DNA of 64,000 nucleotides from Microbacterium sp. LWO13-1.2 (GCF_038397725.1 NZ_CP151634.1:3720001-3784000), one strand, 5' to 3'. Counted from the stretch's first letter, positions 8,604 to 17,181 are shown. Notes: a model not told the origin generated them from the sequence alone. Made by a program: numbers and translations.

Positions 8604-9863
8604 GTGACCGAGACCCTCAACTCCGCGCAGGCGCGCCGGATCGCGCTGGCCGCTCAGGGATTCACGCGATCGCGCCCGTCATCGGTCGCATCGCGTCATG
8701 TGCATCGCGTGATGGACCGCCTCGGAGTGCTGCAGATCGACTCGGTGAACGTCTTCGCACGCTCCCACTACCTGCCGCTGTTCTCCCGCCTCGGGTCCTA
8801 CGATCCGGCTCTGCTCGACCGGGTCTTCCTCTCGCGCACCACGCATTATGTCGAGTACCTTGCTCACGAGGCCACCTTCATCCCCGTCGAGGACTGGCCG
8901 CTCTGGCAGTTCCGGATGGATGACTTCCGCCGGCGCTGGTCGAGTGAGGACTCCTGGGTGAGCGCCAACGCACGGACACTGAGCTGGGTGCAGGACGAGC
9001 TTCGCGTCCGCGGTCCGCTGCGCCCGGCCGATCTCCGTGCTGATGCACCGCGTGAGCGCGGCACCTGGTGGGACTGGGATGACGTCAAGCTCGCGCTGGA
9101 GCACATGTGGCGCACCGGTGATGTCGCGATCAGCGGACGCCGCGGATTCGAGCGCACATACGCCCTCGCCGAGCAGGTGATCCCCGACCGCATCCGATCG
9201 CAGGAGGTCTCGCGTGCCGACGCGATCCGCGAGCTTGTGCGGCGTGCGGCGCAGTCGTCGGGAGTCGCCACCCAGGCCGACCTCGCGGACTATTACCGAC
9301 TGCGCGATCGCGCCGCGGTGACAGCCGCGATCGCCGACCTCGTCGACACCGGCGAACTCATGCCGGTCAGCGTGCGGGGGTGGGAGCGGGGCGGTCGCCC
9401 GCTTCCTGCCTGGCGGCACCGCGATGCCGTGCTCCCCCGGCGGGTGGATGCCGCTGCGGTGCTCACTCCCTTCGATCCGGTGGTGTGGTTCCGCGATCGC
9501 GCGCTGCGCGTCTTCGAGCTCGATTACCGGATCGAGATCTATGTGCCGGCGGACAAGCGCCGATACGGCTACTACTCGCTTCCCGTCCTCGTCGGCGATC
9601 GGATCGTGGCTCGCGTCGACCTCAAGGCCGATCGCGCCGCCTCAGCGCTGCGCGTGCAGTCCGCGTGGTGGGAGCCGCAGGCCCGCCCGGAGGACGCGGT
9701 ACCGATCGCCGCCGAGCTCGCGCTGGCGGCCTCCTGGCAGGGACTGGAGCATGTCTCGGTCTCGGGCTGGGGTGACGCCGCCGACAGCGTGTATCAGGCG
9801 CTTCAGGCCCTCGGTGGAGCGCCGGTGACCCGGCACGTGCACCCACGGGAGACCGCCTCATGA
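8604..9863 (+). CDS. Winged-helix DNA glycosylase-like protein (YcaQ/AlkX family)
   Basis: This 419-residue protein belongs to the HTH_42/YcaQ family, whose tandem winged-helix members AlkZ and AlkX open DNA interstrand crosslinks by glycosylase action. The segment GVLQIDSVNVFARSHY (Q44-I45-D46) matches the Q-hydrophobic-D catalytic motif I associate with AlkX-type enzymes. The C-terminal LDLKADR-like segment and WWEP are also family features. GTG at 8604 was chosen because the reading frame upstream of it overlaps the promoter and N-terminus of the divergent AI-2E gene. The stop overlaps the next start by four bases. Confidence 0.85.
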   Translation: MTETLNSAQARRIALAAQGFTRSRPSSVASRHVHRVMDRLGVLQIDSVNVFARSHYLPLFSRLGSYDPALLDRVFLSRTTHYVEYLAHEATFIPVEDWPLWQFRMDDFRRRWSSEDSWVSANARTLSWVQDELRVRGPLRPADLRADAPRERGTWWDWDDVKLALEHMWRTGDVAISGRRGFERTYALAEQVIPDRIRSQEVSRADAIRELVRRAAQSSGVATQADLADYYRLRDRAAVTAAIADLVDTGELMPVSVRGWERGGRPLPAWRHRDAVLPRRVDAAAVLTPFDPVVWFRDRALRVFELDYRIEIYVPADKRRYGYYSLPVLVGDRIVARVDLKADRAASALRVQSAWWEPQARPEDAVPIAAELALAASWQGLEHVSVSGWGDAADSVYQALQALGGAPVTRHVHPRETAS

Positions 9864-10342
9864 CGAGGCGTCGCGGATGGGTGATCGGCACGGCCGTCGC
9901 CGTGCTGCTGCTCGGTGGCGCCGCGGTGTGGATCTGGCAGTCCTCGACGGCGCCCTCCGCCGTGGAGACTCCACCGCCGCATTCGTCGCCAGCTCCGAAG
10001 GTGACGGCGGCGTCCGTCGAGCAGGTTCAAGAGCTCGTTGACGAGCACCTCGAGCAATGCGCGAGAATCACGAGAAGCGCGCCGCCGGAGGGATGCGGCA
10101 TCCGGATCCCGTGGGGTACCGAGTTCTCGGCGGTGTCCGGCGTCCGGTACCGCATCGAGAAGCTGCCGACCGTCGAACTCGACGGAGACGAATTCACTGC
10201 AGACGGCGGCATCCTCGTCGCCACCGTGACCGGCACCGGGCAGGACGGCACACCTCGCACCGAAACCTACCGGAGCGAGACCTGGGCGGTGCGCGGCGAC
10301 GTGGATGTCACCGACGAAGGGATCGAGATCTCAGTGTGGTGA
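9860..10342 (+). CDS. Membrane-anchored extracytoplasmic protein, unknown function
   Basis: The product has 160 residues. A basic N-terminus (MTRRRG) is followed by one hydrophobic helix (about 8-26), a Pro/Ser-rich linker, and then a beta-rich domain outside the membrane. Two Cys at about 67 and 79 (in EQCARI and EGCGIRIP) could pair. There is no lipobox. I do not recognise the family. Its ATG overlaps the stop of the glycosylase-like gene (ATGA), so it is co-translated with that gene despite no obvious functional link. It ends 3 bases before the convergent lemA stop. Confidence 0.7.
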   Translation: MTRRRGWVIGTAVAVLLLGGAAVWIWQSSTAPSAVETPPPHSSPAPKVTAASVEQVQELVDEHLEQCARITRSAPPEGCGIRIPWGTEFSAVSGVRYRIEKLPTVELDGDEFTADGGILVATVTGTGQDGTPRTETYRSETWAVRGDVDVTDEGIEISVW

Positions 10343-10345
10343 GGT

Positions 10346-10912
10346 CTAGAACTGCACGCGCGGCGGCTCGGAGATCGCGCTGGCATCGGCGACCTCGAAG
10401 AATTCACGCTCAGTGAAGCCCAGGCCGCGGGCGAAGAGGTTGTTCGGGAACACCTTGATCTTGGTGTTCAGCTCGCGCACCCCGCCGTTGTAGAAACGTC
10501 GGGCCGCCTGGATCTTGTCTTCGGTGTCGACGAGGGCCTGCTGCACCTGGAGGAAGTTCTGACTCGCCTGCAGCTGCGGATAGGCCTCGGCCACGGCGAA
10601 CAGGCTGCGCAGCGCCTGCTGCAGATGTCCCTCGGCGATACCGGCAGCGCCGGGGCTCTCGGCGGACAGTGTTTCCGCGCGTGCGCGGGTGACGTTCTCG
10701 AAGACCGCCTTCTCGTGTGAAGCGTAGCCCTTCACCGTCTCGATGAGGTTCGGGATGAGGTCGGCTCGTCGCTTGAGCTGGACGGTGATGCCGCTCCACG
10801 CCTCATCGACCCGGATCTTGAGTTGCACCAGCGAGTTGTAGGTGGCCCAGAGGTAGATTCCGATGAGCAGAATCACTCCGACGATGATCAGTACCGGCAC
10901 GAGCCACTCCAT
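10346..10912 (-). CDS. lemA: LemA family protein
   Basis: The product has 188 residues. One N-terminal transmembrane helix (about 4-24) leads to the LemA helical bundle with the family motif YNSLVQLKIRVDEAWSGI, then KRRADLIPNLIETVKGYA and a C-terminal FNNLFARGLGF-type segment. The protein sits in the membrane with most of its mass on one face. The molecular function is not established. AGGAAGG lies upstream of the ATG. No partner such as a TPM-domain or HtpX gene is adjacent, which is a common arrangement elsewhere. Confidence 0.92.
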   Translation of the reverse strand: MEWLVPVLIIVGVILLIGIYLWATYNSLVQLKIRVDEAWSGITVQLKRRADLIPNLIETVKGYASHEKAVFENVTRARAETLSAESPGAAGIAEGHLQQALRSLFAVAEAYPQLQASQNFLQVQQALVDTEDKIQAARRFYNGGVRELNTKIKVFPNNLFARGLGFTEREFFEVADASAISEPPRVQF

Positions 10913-11004
10913 GCGGAGGCCACCCTTCCTCGAATTTCTCTCATCCTAGTCGCGCAGTCTGCGCGTGGACTGGGTACGTCGCTGGGGCGCGCGGAGAATG
11001 ATCC

Positions 11005-12318
11005 TCAGTCGCCGAGCACGCGCTCGAGGTACCGATTGCTGAAGCGGCGCTCGGGGTCCAGGCGGTCCCGAAGTTCGACGAAATCGTCGAACCGCGGATA
11101 GCGCTCTCGCAGTTGCGCGGCGTCGAGGGAGTGAAGTTTGCCCCAGTGCGGCCGCCCACCGTGCTCGAGCATGATCTTCTCGACGGCGCCGAAATACTCG
11201 GTGTGTCCGGCGCGCCAGTAGCGGTGCACGGCGATGTATCCGGTGGCACGTCCATGCGCGGTGGAGAGCCAGCGGTCGTCCTCGGCAGCGAATCGCACCT
11301 CCACAGGGAACTCGATGCGCCATCCGTGCGACGAGATCAGCTCCTGCACTGCGCGGAACGCCGGGACGACGTTCTCGGCCGGCAGGGCGTACTCCATCTC
11401 GCGGAAGCGCACGGTTCGGTTCTGCGTCAGCACTCGATGCGACCGGTCGGTGTACTCGCGATTGCCGGTGAGCTTCACGGCGAGACGGCTGAACGGCGGC
11501 GTGATCGCCGGAACCGCCTTCCCCGCGGCGCAGACGACGCGGTAGACGCCGTTGGAGAGCAGCGTCTCGTCGATCCACTTGCCGACGACCGGAAGCGGAT
11601 GACGCACCGTCGACTCCGGCATCCGCGTCTGCCGCTTCGTCAGGGCGACGTCGGTGTGCGGGAACCAGTAGAACTCGAAGTGATCGGATGCCGCGACATG
11701 GTCGTCGAGCGTCGACAACACGTCCTCCAGGGGAACGGGCTGGTCGATCGCGTGCAGGACGAAAGCCGGCACGCACTGCAGCGTCACCTCGACGATGATG
11801 CCGAGCGCTCCGAGCCCGAGGGCGACAGCCGGCAGCATCTCGGCGTTCTGCGTGTCGTCGATCCGCAAGAACTCCCCCGTCGCGGTGACCATCGTGACGC
11901 CGACGACCTGGGTGGCGAGTCCGCCGAATGCGGCACCGGTGCCGTGCGTTCCGGTCGAGATCGCTCCTGCGATCGATTGCCGGTCGATGTCGCCGAGATT
12001 CTCCATCGCGAGGCCGTGTGCGGCGAGCAGACGGGGTACCCGGTGCAGACGTGTACCCGCGAGCAGCGTGACGCGGCCGGTGGCGGCATCCGCCTTCACC
12101 ACACCCTGCATGTCGTCGAGCTCGAGCAGCACGCCGGGCGCCGCCGCGATGCCGGTGAAGCTGTGTCCGGCGCCGACTGCTTTCACGGTGAGCCCCTGCG
12201 ACACCGCGGCCTGGACCGCGCGCTGCACGCCCTCCGGAGTGCGCGGCCGTTCGATGCGGAGCGGAGTGATCTGCGCGGTGCGTGCCCAGTTCTGCCAGGT
12301 GCCGCCGATTCTCGTCAC
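11005..12318 (-). CDS. D-arabinono-1,4-lactone oxidase-type FAD oxidoreductase
   Basis: The 437-residue VAO/PCMH-fold flavoprotein belongs to the aldonolactone oxidase/alditol oxidase group. The covalent-FAD segment VGAGHSFT is at 48-55, with the His expected to bind FAD. The C-terminal half has the ALO domain with RPHWGKLH, the conserved HWxK motif. Actinobacterial members oxidise sugar lactones or polyols such as gulono-lactone, xylitol or sorbitol; this substrate is unknown. The GTG start overlaps the stop of the PLP deaminase gene (GTGA), so the pair is co-translated. Confidence 0.88.
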   Translation of the reverse strand: MTRIGGTWQNWARTAQITPLRIERPRTPEGVQRAVQAAVSQGLTVKAVGAGHSFTGIAAAPGVLLELDDMQGVVKADAATGRVTLLAGTRLHRVPRLLAAHGLAMENLGDIDRQSIAGAISTGTHGTGAAFGGLATQVVGVTMVTATGEFLRIDDTQNAEMLPAVALGLGALGIIVEVTLQCVPAFVLHAIDQPVPLEDVLSTLDDHVAASDHFEFYWFPHTDVALTKRQTRMPESTVRHPLPVVGKWIDETLLSNGVYRVVCAAGKAVPAITPPFSRLAVKLTGNREYTDRSHRVLTQNRTVRFREMEYALPAENVVPAFRAVQELISSHGWRIEFPVEVRFAAEDDRWLSTAHGRATGYIAVHRYWRAGHTEYFGAVEKIMLEHGGRPHWGKLHSLDAAQLRERYPRFDDFVELRDRLDPERRFSNRYLERVLGD

Positions 12319-13565
12319 AGGAACGCCTTCCCCTCACCGCGGTACGTCGGCAACTCGTCGATGACTTCCGTGCCCGAGACGAGATGGTAGCGATCGATCC
12401 GCTCCGCGGGCTCACCGCTCTTCGCGTGCCGGAACCACACCCGGTCACCGAGCTGCAGCTGGGCTGCCGAGCGCCCTTGCAGCGGTGTCTGCACCTCTCC
12501 GGCCGCCTCGCGGGGAAGCGTCCGGAGCCCCTGCGGCCAGACCGGCAGGGGCTGGCGCGAGGCGAGGGCCGGTCCCGAGGCGATCCATCCACCGCCGAGC
12601 ACGGTCGCGATGTCGCGGGTCGGGCGACGGACCACGTCGAAAGCGAAGGCCGACGCCGGGGCCGGGCGGAAGGAGCGGTAACCGTCGAAGAGGTGACCGC
12701 CGAGCAGGCCGCTGCCGGCGCTCGCCTCCGTGAGCGACTCGTCGCTCCCGGTGAATTCGAGCGAACCCGTGCCGCCGCCGTTGAGGAACTCCAGGGGCGT
12801 GATCTCGGCGAGAGCGGTCGCGATCGCCGCCCTGCGCTCGCGCAACTCGGTGCGCGAGCGGGCCTGCACCATCCGGATCAGCGGCGCGTCCGCGCCGGCA
12901 TCGTCGCCTTGGCCGGCGATCTGCGCCTCGTACATCTGCAGACCCACGAGCCGGAAGCCCGGCCGTCGAACGATCTCCCTGGCGAAGGCCGCGACCTCGC
13001 CGGCGCTGAACAGCGCAGAACGACGCACGCCGATGTGTCCCAGCGCAGCGGAACGGAGCGACGCATCCGCATCGATCGCGACCCGGATCTCGGGGCGCTG
13101 CCCGGGGGCGGCGACGTTGTCGATGAAGTCCAGCTGAGACGGATCGTCGACCATCAGCGTGATCCGCCGCACCGCAGTCTCGTCGGCTACGAGCCGCTCC
13201 AGACTCGGTCGGTCGACGGTCGGGTAGCCGAGAACGATGTCGTCGTGCGTCTCGGACAGCCACAACGCCTCAGCGAGCGTGAACGCCAGAATGCCCCGGA
13301 ACCCCGGGAGCTGCAGCACGGCGTCGAGCACGGCGCGCACACGCACCGACTTCGAAGCCACCCGGATCGGGAGGCCGCCGGAACGCACGAGAAGGTCCAT
13401 CGCGTTGTATCGCAACGCGTCGAGATCGATCACCGCCACCGGAGCGGGTAGGTGGGCGGTCGCATCGGAGAGCCGCGGCCAGTACCGCGCAGCATCCTGC
13501 CACTCCGGGGCGACGGAAAGTCGCGCATCAACTGGGGGGCTCAGTTCGGCGGTGAGGTCGAGCAC
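12315..13565 (-). CDS. Type III PLP enzyme: amino acid deaminase/aldolase family
   Basis: The product has 416 residues with an N-terminal alanine-racemase-type TIM barrel: VAVIDLDALRYNA, then RVASKSVR with the presumed PLP Lys72. The C-terminal domain resembles D-threonine aldolase or D-serine deaminase, with a GDRVWFRHAKSGE segment near the metal-site end. The reaction is probably cleavage or deamination of a D- or beta-hydroxy amino acid. It is the first gene of a two-gene operon with the lactone oxidase. I recall this pairing from other actinobacteria, but the shared pathway is not known to me. Confidence 0.85.
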   Translation of the reverse strand: MLDLTAELSPPVDARLSVAPEWQDAARYWPRLSDATAHLPAPVAVIDLDALRYNAMDLLVRSGGLPIRVASKSVRVRAVLDAVLQLPGFRGILAFTLAEALWLSETHDDIVLGYPTVDRPSLERLVADETAVRRITLMVDDPSQLDFIDNVAAPGQRPEIRVAIDADASLRSAALGHIGVRRSALFSAGEVAAFAREIVRRPGFRLVGLQMYEAQIAGQGDDAGADAPLIRMVQARSRTELRERRAAIATALAEITPLEFLNGGGTGSLEFTGSDESLTEASAGSGLLGGHLFDGYRSFRPAPASAFAFDVVRRPTRDIATVLGGGWIASGPALASRQPLPVWPQGLRTLPREAAGEVQTPLQGRSAAQLQLGDRVWFRHAKSGEPAERIDRYHLVSGTEVIDELPTYRGEGKAFL

Positions 13566-13653
13566 TCCCCCACCCTACGACCTTCATGGACGCGGAATCA
13601 CCTCTGTCGGGACTGCGTCGCACCATTGTGTCGTCGATAGGCTGGCGTTGCAC

Positions 13654-13726
13654 GCCCCCGTAGCCCAATGGCAGAGGCAGGCGACTTAAAATCGCTTCAG
13701 TCTGGGTTCGAGTCCCAGCGGGGGCA
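13654..13726 (+). tRNA. tRNA with anticodon UAA (tRNA-Leu by anticodon), short variable loop
   Basis: A complete cloverleaf can be drawn. The acceptor stem is 13654-13660 with 13719-13725, the anticodon stem 13680-13684 with 13692-13696, and the loop CTTAAAA holds anticodon TAA at 13687-13689. The T stem is 13702-13706 with 13714-13718 and the T loop is TTCGAGT. The discriminator base is A, and CCA is not encoded. The variable region is only five bases, whereas leucine tRNAs normally have a long variable arm. Anticodon assignment is firm; amino acid identity is less so. It would read UUA, a very rare codon at this GC content. Confidence 0.93.
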
Positions 13727-13768
13727 CTCGACTGCCATCAGAACGCCCCCTCCGCCCGGTGCAGAGCC

Positions 13769-15358
13769 TCAGCGGATGAGAATGTTCGCCATCATTGCCA
13801 TGTCCTCGTGTTCGAGGTTGTGGCAATGGAAGACGTACTTTCCCGGATTGGTGTCGAATCGGACGGCGATTCTCGCTTGCTCGCCCGGTTGGAGGTCGAT
13901 CGTATCCTTCCAGCCGAAGTCGAACGCTCCTGGCCCCTCGCTGCCGCGTTGGAGCACCTGGAAAGACGCGCCATGCAGGTGCACGGGGTGGTGGAAATCT
14001 GCGAACAGCTCCCAAACCTCCAGGCTTCCCGCTGCCACGGTCGCGGCGATCTCATCAGCGCCGAACGGCTGCCCCCCGATGAGCCACCCGTGCCGCTCGC
14101 CGATGTCCCCGGCACGGAAGTGGAATGCTCGGGTGGCGATGGATTCCGTCTCCGCCGCTGTTGCGACGGAGGAGAGCCGATCCGGCATCGTGAAGGAGTC
14201 CTCCACGGCATCCCCGACGACGAAGCGCATCACCTCTCCCATGCGGCCGTTGCCGTAGTCGTTGCGGAGCGTGACGACGGTTCCGGGCGGGTAACCGCCG
14301 AAGTCGACGACGACGTCGAGTCGCTGTGCGGGCGCCAGAACCAGATGATCGTGAGTCAGCGGGGCGTCGAGAAGGCCGCCATCGGTGCCGATCTGCATGA
14401 TCCCGCCGCGCGGGGCAGGATCCAGGCGCAGGGAAAGGCGCCGCGCGTTCGACGCATTCAGCAGGCGCAGCCGGTGGTGAACGCCGTCGACTCTCGCCTC
14501 CGGCCAAGGCATTCCATTGACCAGCATGACGTCACCGAGTACCCCCGCGATGTAGTCCCCCATGACCCCTGGTTCGTGCACCAGCGTGGGGTCGCTGCTC
14601 GGATACAGCAGTGATCCGTCGGCGGCGAAGCTCCGGTCGACGATCATGAGCGGCAGCTCACGTGAGCCCCGCGGCAGATCCAGAGCGTCCTCCTCATCGT
14701 CGCGATGAAGATGGAATCCCGCGAGTCCCCGCCACACGCTCGGGCCGGTGAAGTCCATCCGGTGATCGTGATACCAGAGGGTCGCAGCCCGCTGTTCGAG
14801 CGGGTAGACGTAGGTGCGTTCGCCTTCGCTCACGTCGCCGCCTGCCGTCATCGCACTGTGTCCTGCGGAGGCGTGGTCGCGATGGGCGAGCTGCTGGTTG
14901 TAGTAGGTCATGTCGGACGGGAGGACGAAGTCGATCGGATACCCATCGCTCTTGGCCGGTGTGCGCCCGCCGTGCAGATGCACCACGGTCGGCACTGGCA
15001 GTTCATTGACGTGCGTGACGACGACGCTGCGGCCTCGACGGCTCTCGATCGTCGGCCCGGGAAAGCTGCCGCCATAGGTCCAGAGCTCGGTCGTGGTGCC
15101 GGGGATGATTTCCGACCGCGTGATCTGTTGGCGCACCAGGTAGTGGTCGGTACTCGCGTCAGTGCGCACCGGAGCGAGTACCGGGGGGACCGTCAGACGA
15201 CGCCGGAACGGCTCAGGAAGCGGGATCCGGCTGGTGAGAAGGTTGCCCGTGGACGTCGGGGCGCTCTGCAAGCTCAACGCGATGGGAACACCGAGACCGG
15301 CGGCGACGATTCCGCCGATCGTTCCACCGATGAAGGCGCGGCGATTGATCGCCGCCAT
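13769..15358 (-). CDS. Tat-exported multicopper oxidase
   Basis: The product has 529 residues. A twin-arginine signal (NRRAFIGG, then a Gly/Ala-rich hydrophobic stretch) indicates folded export. The copper ligands are all present: HLHGG near residue 127, WYHDHR near 200, HHPVHLHG near 465, and the C-terminal HCHNLEHEDMAMM carrying type 1 and trinuclear ligands with an axial Met. This matches CotA/CueO/bilirubin-oxidase-type laccases that oxidise phenols, Cu(I) or other metals using O2. ATG 15358 overlaps the stop of the upstream membrane gene by one base (TGATG). Its regulator is probably the divergent MarR protein. Confidence 0.92.
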   Translation of the reverse strand: MAAINRRAFIGGTIGGIVAAGLGVPIALSLQSAPTSTGNLLTSRIPLPEPFRRRLTVPPVLAPVRTDASTDHYLVRQQITRSEIIPGTTTELWTYGGSFPGPTIESRRGRSVVVTHVNELPVPTVVHLHGGRTPAKSDGYPIDFVLPSDMTYYNQQLAHRDHASAGHSAMTAGGDVSEGERTYVYPLEQRAATLWYHDHRMDFTGPSVWRGLAGFHLHRDDEEDALDLPRGSRELPLMIVDRSFAADGSLLYPSSDPTLVHEPGVMGDYIAGVLGDVMLVNGMPWPEARVDGVHHRLRLLNASNARRLSLRLDPAPRGGIMQIGTDGGLLDAPLTHDHLVLAPAQRLDVVVDFGGYPPGTVVTLRNDYGNGRMGEVMRFVVGDAVEDSFTMPDRLSSVATAAETESIATRAFHFRAGDIGERHGWLIGGQPFGADEIAATVAAGSLEVWELFADFHHPVHLHGASFQVLQRGSEGPGAFDFGWKDTIDLQPGEQARIAVRFDTNPGKYVFHCHNLEHEDMAMMANILIR

Positions 15359-15768
15359 CACCGTTTCCGCCACGCCCAGACGGTGAGTGCCACCGTCAAC
15401 ATGATCACCATCACACCCAGCGGGATGTGCAGCCCCAGCAGGGATCGGAATCCGGCGAAGGCCTGCAGTGCCATCAGCACGAGCAGCGCGGAGGTGGCGA
15501 CGATGGGCCAGCGCGACCCTCCGCCCCGCCGGCGAACGAGCACCGCGGCGACGATGGTCGCGATGACAGCGATGCCGCTCACCGTCGCCATGTCGCGGTG
15601 GGTGGCCAAGGCGGGGTAGACGCCGGCCATGAACTGCCCGGCGAGCACTGCCTGATCGAACATCAGCGCTGCGGTGACCGTCATCGTGACGCGGAACACC
15701 CACAGCGGCCACAGGCGCTCCGTCACGGGCTCGACGACGGAAGGATGCTCACTCTCTGCGGTTGGCAT
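15358..15768 (-). CDS. Four-helix membrane protein co-transcribed with the multicopper oxidase
   Basis: This protein has 136 residues with four predicted transmembrane helices and short loops. It contains His in ATHRDMA and near the end (LGLHIPLG), which might bind metal or heme, but no known motif is evident. Start ATG 15768 was preferred to ATG 15810, because the latter lies inside the palindromic operator shared with marR. The TGATG junction couples it to the oxidase, suggesting a role in electron transfer, copper supply or the same stress response. The family is unknown to me. Confidence 0.75.
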   Translation of the reverse strand: MPTAESEHPSVVEPVTERLWPLWVFRVTMTVTAALMFDQAVLAGQFMAGVYPALATHRDMATVSGIAVIATIVAAVLVRRRGGGSRWPIVATSALLVLMALQAFAGFRSLLGLHIPLGVMVIMLTVALTVWAWRKR

Positions 15769-15790
15769 GGAGCGAGTGTATCGAATTAGA

Positions 15791-15815
15791 TCCAAATGGA
15801 ACAGTTGCATTTGGA
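15791..15815. promoter_or_regulatory. MarR-type operator in a divergent promoter
   Basis: TCCAAATG (15791-15798) and CATTTGGA (15808-15815) form a perfect inverted repeat with a 9-base spacer. The flanks are also roughly symmetric (AATT on each side). It lies 24 bases upstream of marR and 23 bases upstream of the membrane protein-oxidase operon, so one bound dimer could control both directions. Confidence 0.75.
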
Positions 15816-15838
15816 CTCAATTACGGAAGAATCAGAGA

Positions 15839-16282
15839 ATGACCGGCACCGACGTTCGACTCCCCACGGAAGTGGGCCTCTTGCTCCACCAGGTCTACGC
15901 ACTCGCGACCAAGCAATTGAACGCCGCACTCCTGCCGACGCAATTGACCAGCCGGCACATCGCCGTCATGTTCCTCATCCGCGACGGCGTGCAGACCCAG
16001 CGCGATCTGGTCGCGCACCTGATGACCGACAAGACCGGCATGGTACGCGTCGTCGACGACCTCGCACGGTCGGGTTACATCACCAGGGAGCAATCCGAGA
16101 AGGATCGCAGAGTGACGATTCTGCACTTCACCGAAGCCGGTCAGCACGCTCTCGCGGAAGCGCAGCAGTACACCCAGAAGGTCGCTGACGACATCTTCGG
16201 CGCCGTCGACGAGCAGGAGCTGAAAACGATGAAGGAGACGCTGGCCCGGATCCTCGACCGCCACGCGGCGCGAGGCGACTGA
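15839..16282 (+). CDS. MarR family transcriptional regulator
   Basis: The 147-residue winged-helix protein has a recognition-helix region around residues 65-85 (TDKTGMVRVVDDLARSGY) followed by the beta-wing with EKDRR, the canonical MarR D-x-R motif. MarR dimers usually repress until they bind a phenolic or oxidised ligand. ATG at 15839 was chosen because frame extension upstream would run through the operator. It diverges from the multicopper oxidase operon and is the likely local regulator of it and of itself. Confidence 0.92.
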   Translation: MTGTDVRLPTEVGLLLHQVYALATKQLNAALLPTQLTSRHIAVMFLIRDGVQTQRDLVAHLMTDKTGMVRVVDDLARSGYITREQSEKDRRVTILHFTEAGQHALAEAQQYTQKVADDIFGAVDEQELKTMKETLARILDRHAARGD

Positions 16283-16308
16283 GGACAGCGCCCCGAGCAG
16301 ATTGGCGA

Positions 16309-17112
16309 TTACTGCGCTCTGATCGACCTCAGAAAACGCAGAAGCTCGTCGGTCACCGCGTCCGGGGCATCTTGACTCACGATGTGACCGGCATCCGGGA
16401 TGACGACCTCGTCCACTCCTTCGTGCCGCGCCCATGCGGGCATGGCGGTGGCGATGTTGCCCGTACGATCGAACCCGCCACGCATCAGCCCCAGCGGCAC
16501 CGGTGTCCGGTAGGTCGGGTCCGGGTCGACGAAGGCTGTCGTCGCCCGCCAGATGTCGAGGAATTCCGACTTCGCGACCTGCGCGAATGCCCGCTCCGCG
16601 TCCCTCCTCGCGAAGTCGGAGGTCGCAGAGGCCTCCGCCAGCAGTCGCGGCAGCCGAGCGGCCGGGACGAGGGCGAGGGCGGGAGCCGCAAGGCGCAGCA
16701 GTTGACGCTGCCACACGGTCAGCGGGCCGTTGTTCCACGTCGAGTCGAGCACCATCAGACCGGAGAACGCCCCCGGCGCCTTCCGCACCAACGCCTGCGC
16801 CAGGTTGCCACCGAGTGAGTGCCCAACGAGCACGGGGCGATCGAGCCCCCGTGATGCGATGAGTTCTTCGATGTCGGCCACCAGGCTCTCAGCGGTGATC
16901 GGCGCGAGGTTCGGGCGCGACTGGCCGTGCCCGCGCAGGTCCGGCATCACCACCCTGCGCCCCGAGGCGATGACACCTTCGACCTGCGCAGAGAACATGA
17001 CATGATCGGCGCCCGCACCGTGCAGGAACACGACTGCGGGCTCGTCGCCGCCGGAGTCGTAGAAGGCCAGCGAACAGCCACGCAGAGTCAGGTGTTGCGA
17101 CAGAGTGGGCAT
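16309..17112 (-). CDS. Alpha/beta hydrolase
   Basis: The 267-residue alpha/beta-fold hydrolase has the oxyanion motif FLHGAGADH, the nucleophile elbow GHSLGG (Ser99), an acid in the region after the cap domain, and a catalytic His in DAGHIVSQ. There is no signal peptide, so it is cytoplasmic. The substrate cannot be inferred; esters, lactones and haloalkanes are all possible. It converges on marR with a 26-base gap and stands alone on its strand. Confidence 0.88.
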   Translation of the reverse strand: MPTLSQHLTLRGCSLAFYDSGGDEPAVVFLHGAGADHVMFSAQVEGVIASGRRVVMPDLRGHGQSRPNLAPITAESLVADIEELIASRGLDRPVLVGHSLGGNLAQALVRKAPGAFSGLMVLDSTWNNGPLTVWQRQLLRLAAPALALVPAARLPRLLAEASATSDFARRDAERAFAQVAKSEFLDIWRATTAFVDPDPTYRTPVPLGLMRGGFDRTGNIATAMPAWARHEGVDEVVIPDAGHIVSQDAPDAVTDELLRFLRSIRAQ

Positions 17113-17181
17113 ATTCGGAATGTAGCCGATCAGGTGGTGACTCCTGCGACGTCGAGGGCACAGAGGAGCGACGCATACGCG

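Noticed and set aside
13654..17112. Possible genomic island attached at the tRNA gene
   Set aside because: A tRNA is flanked by accessory-looking genes (oxidase, MarR, hydrolase), but I see no integrase, no repeat of the tRNA 3' end and no composition shift.
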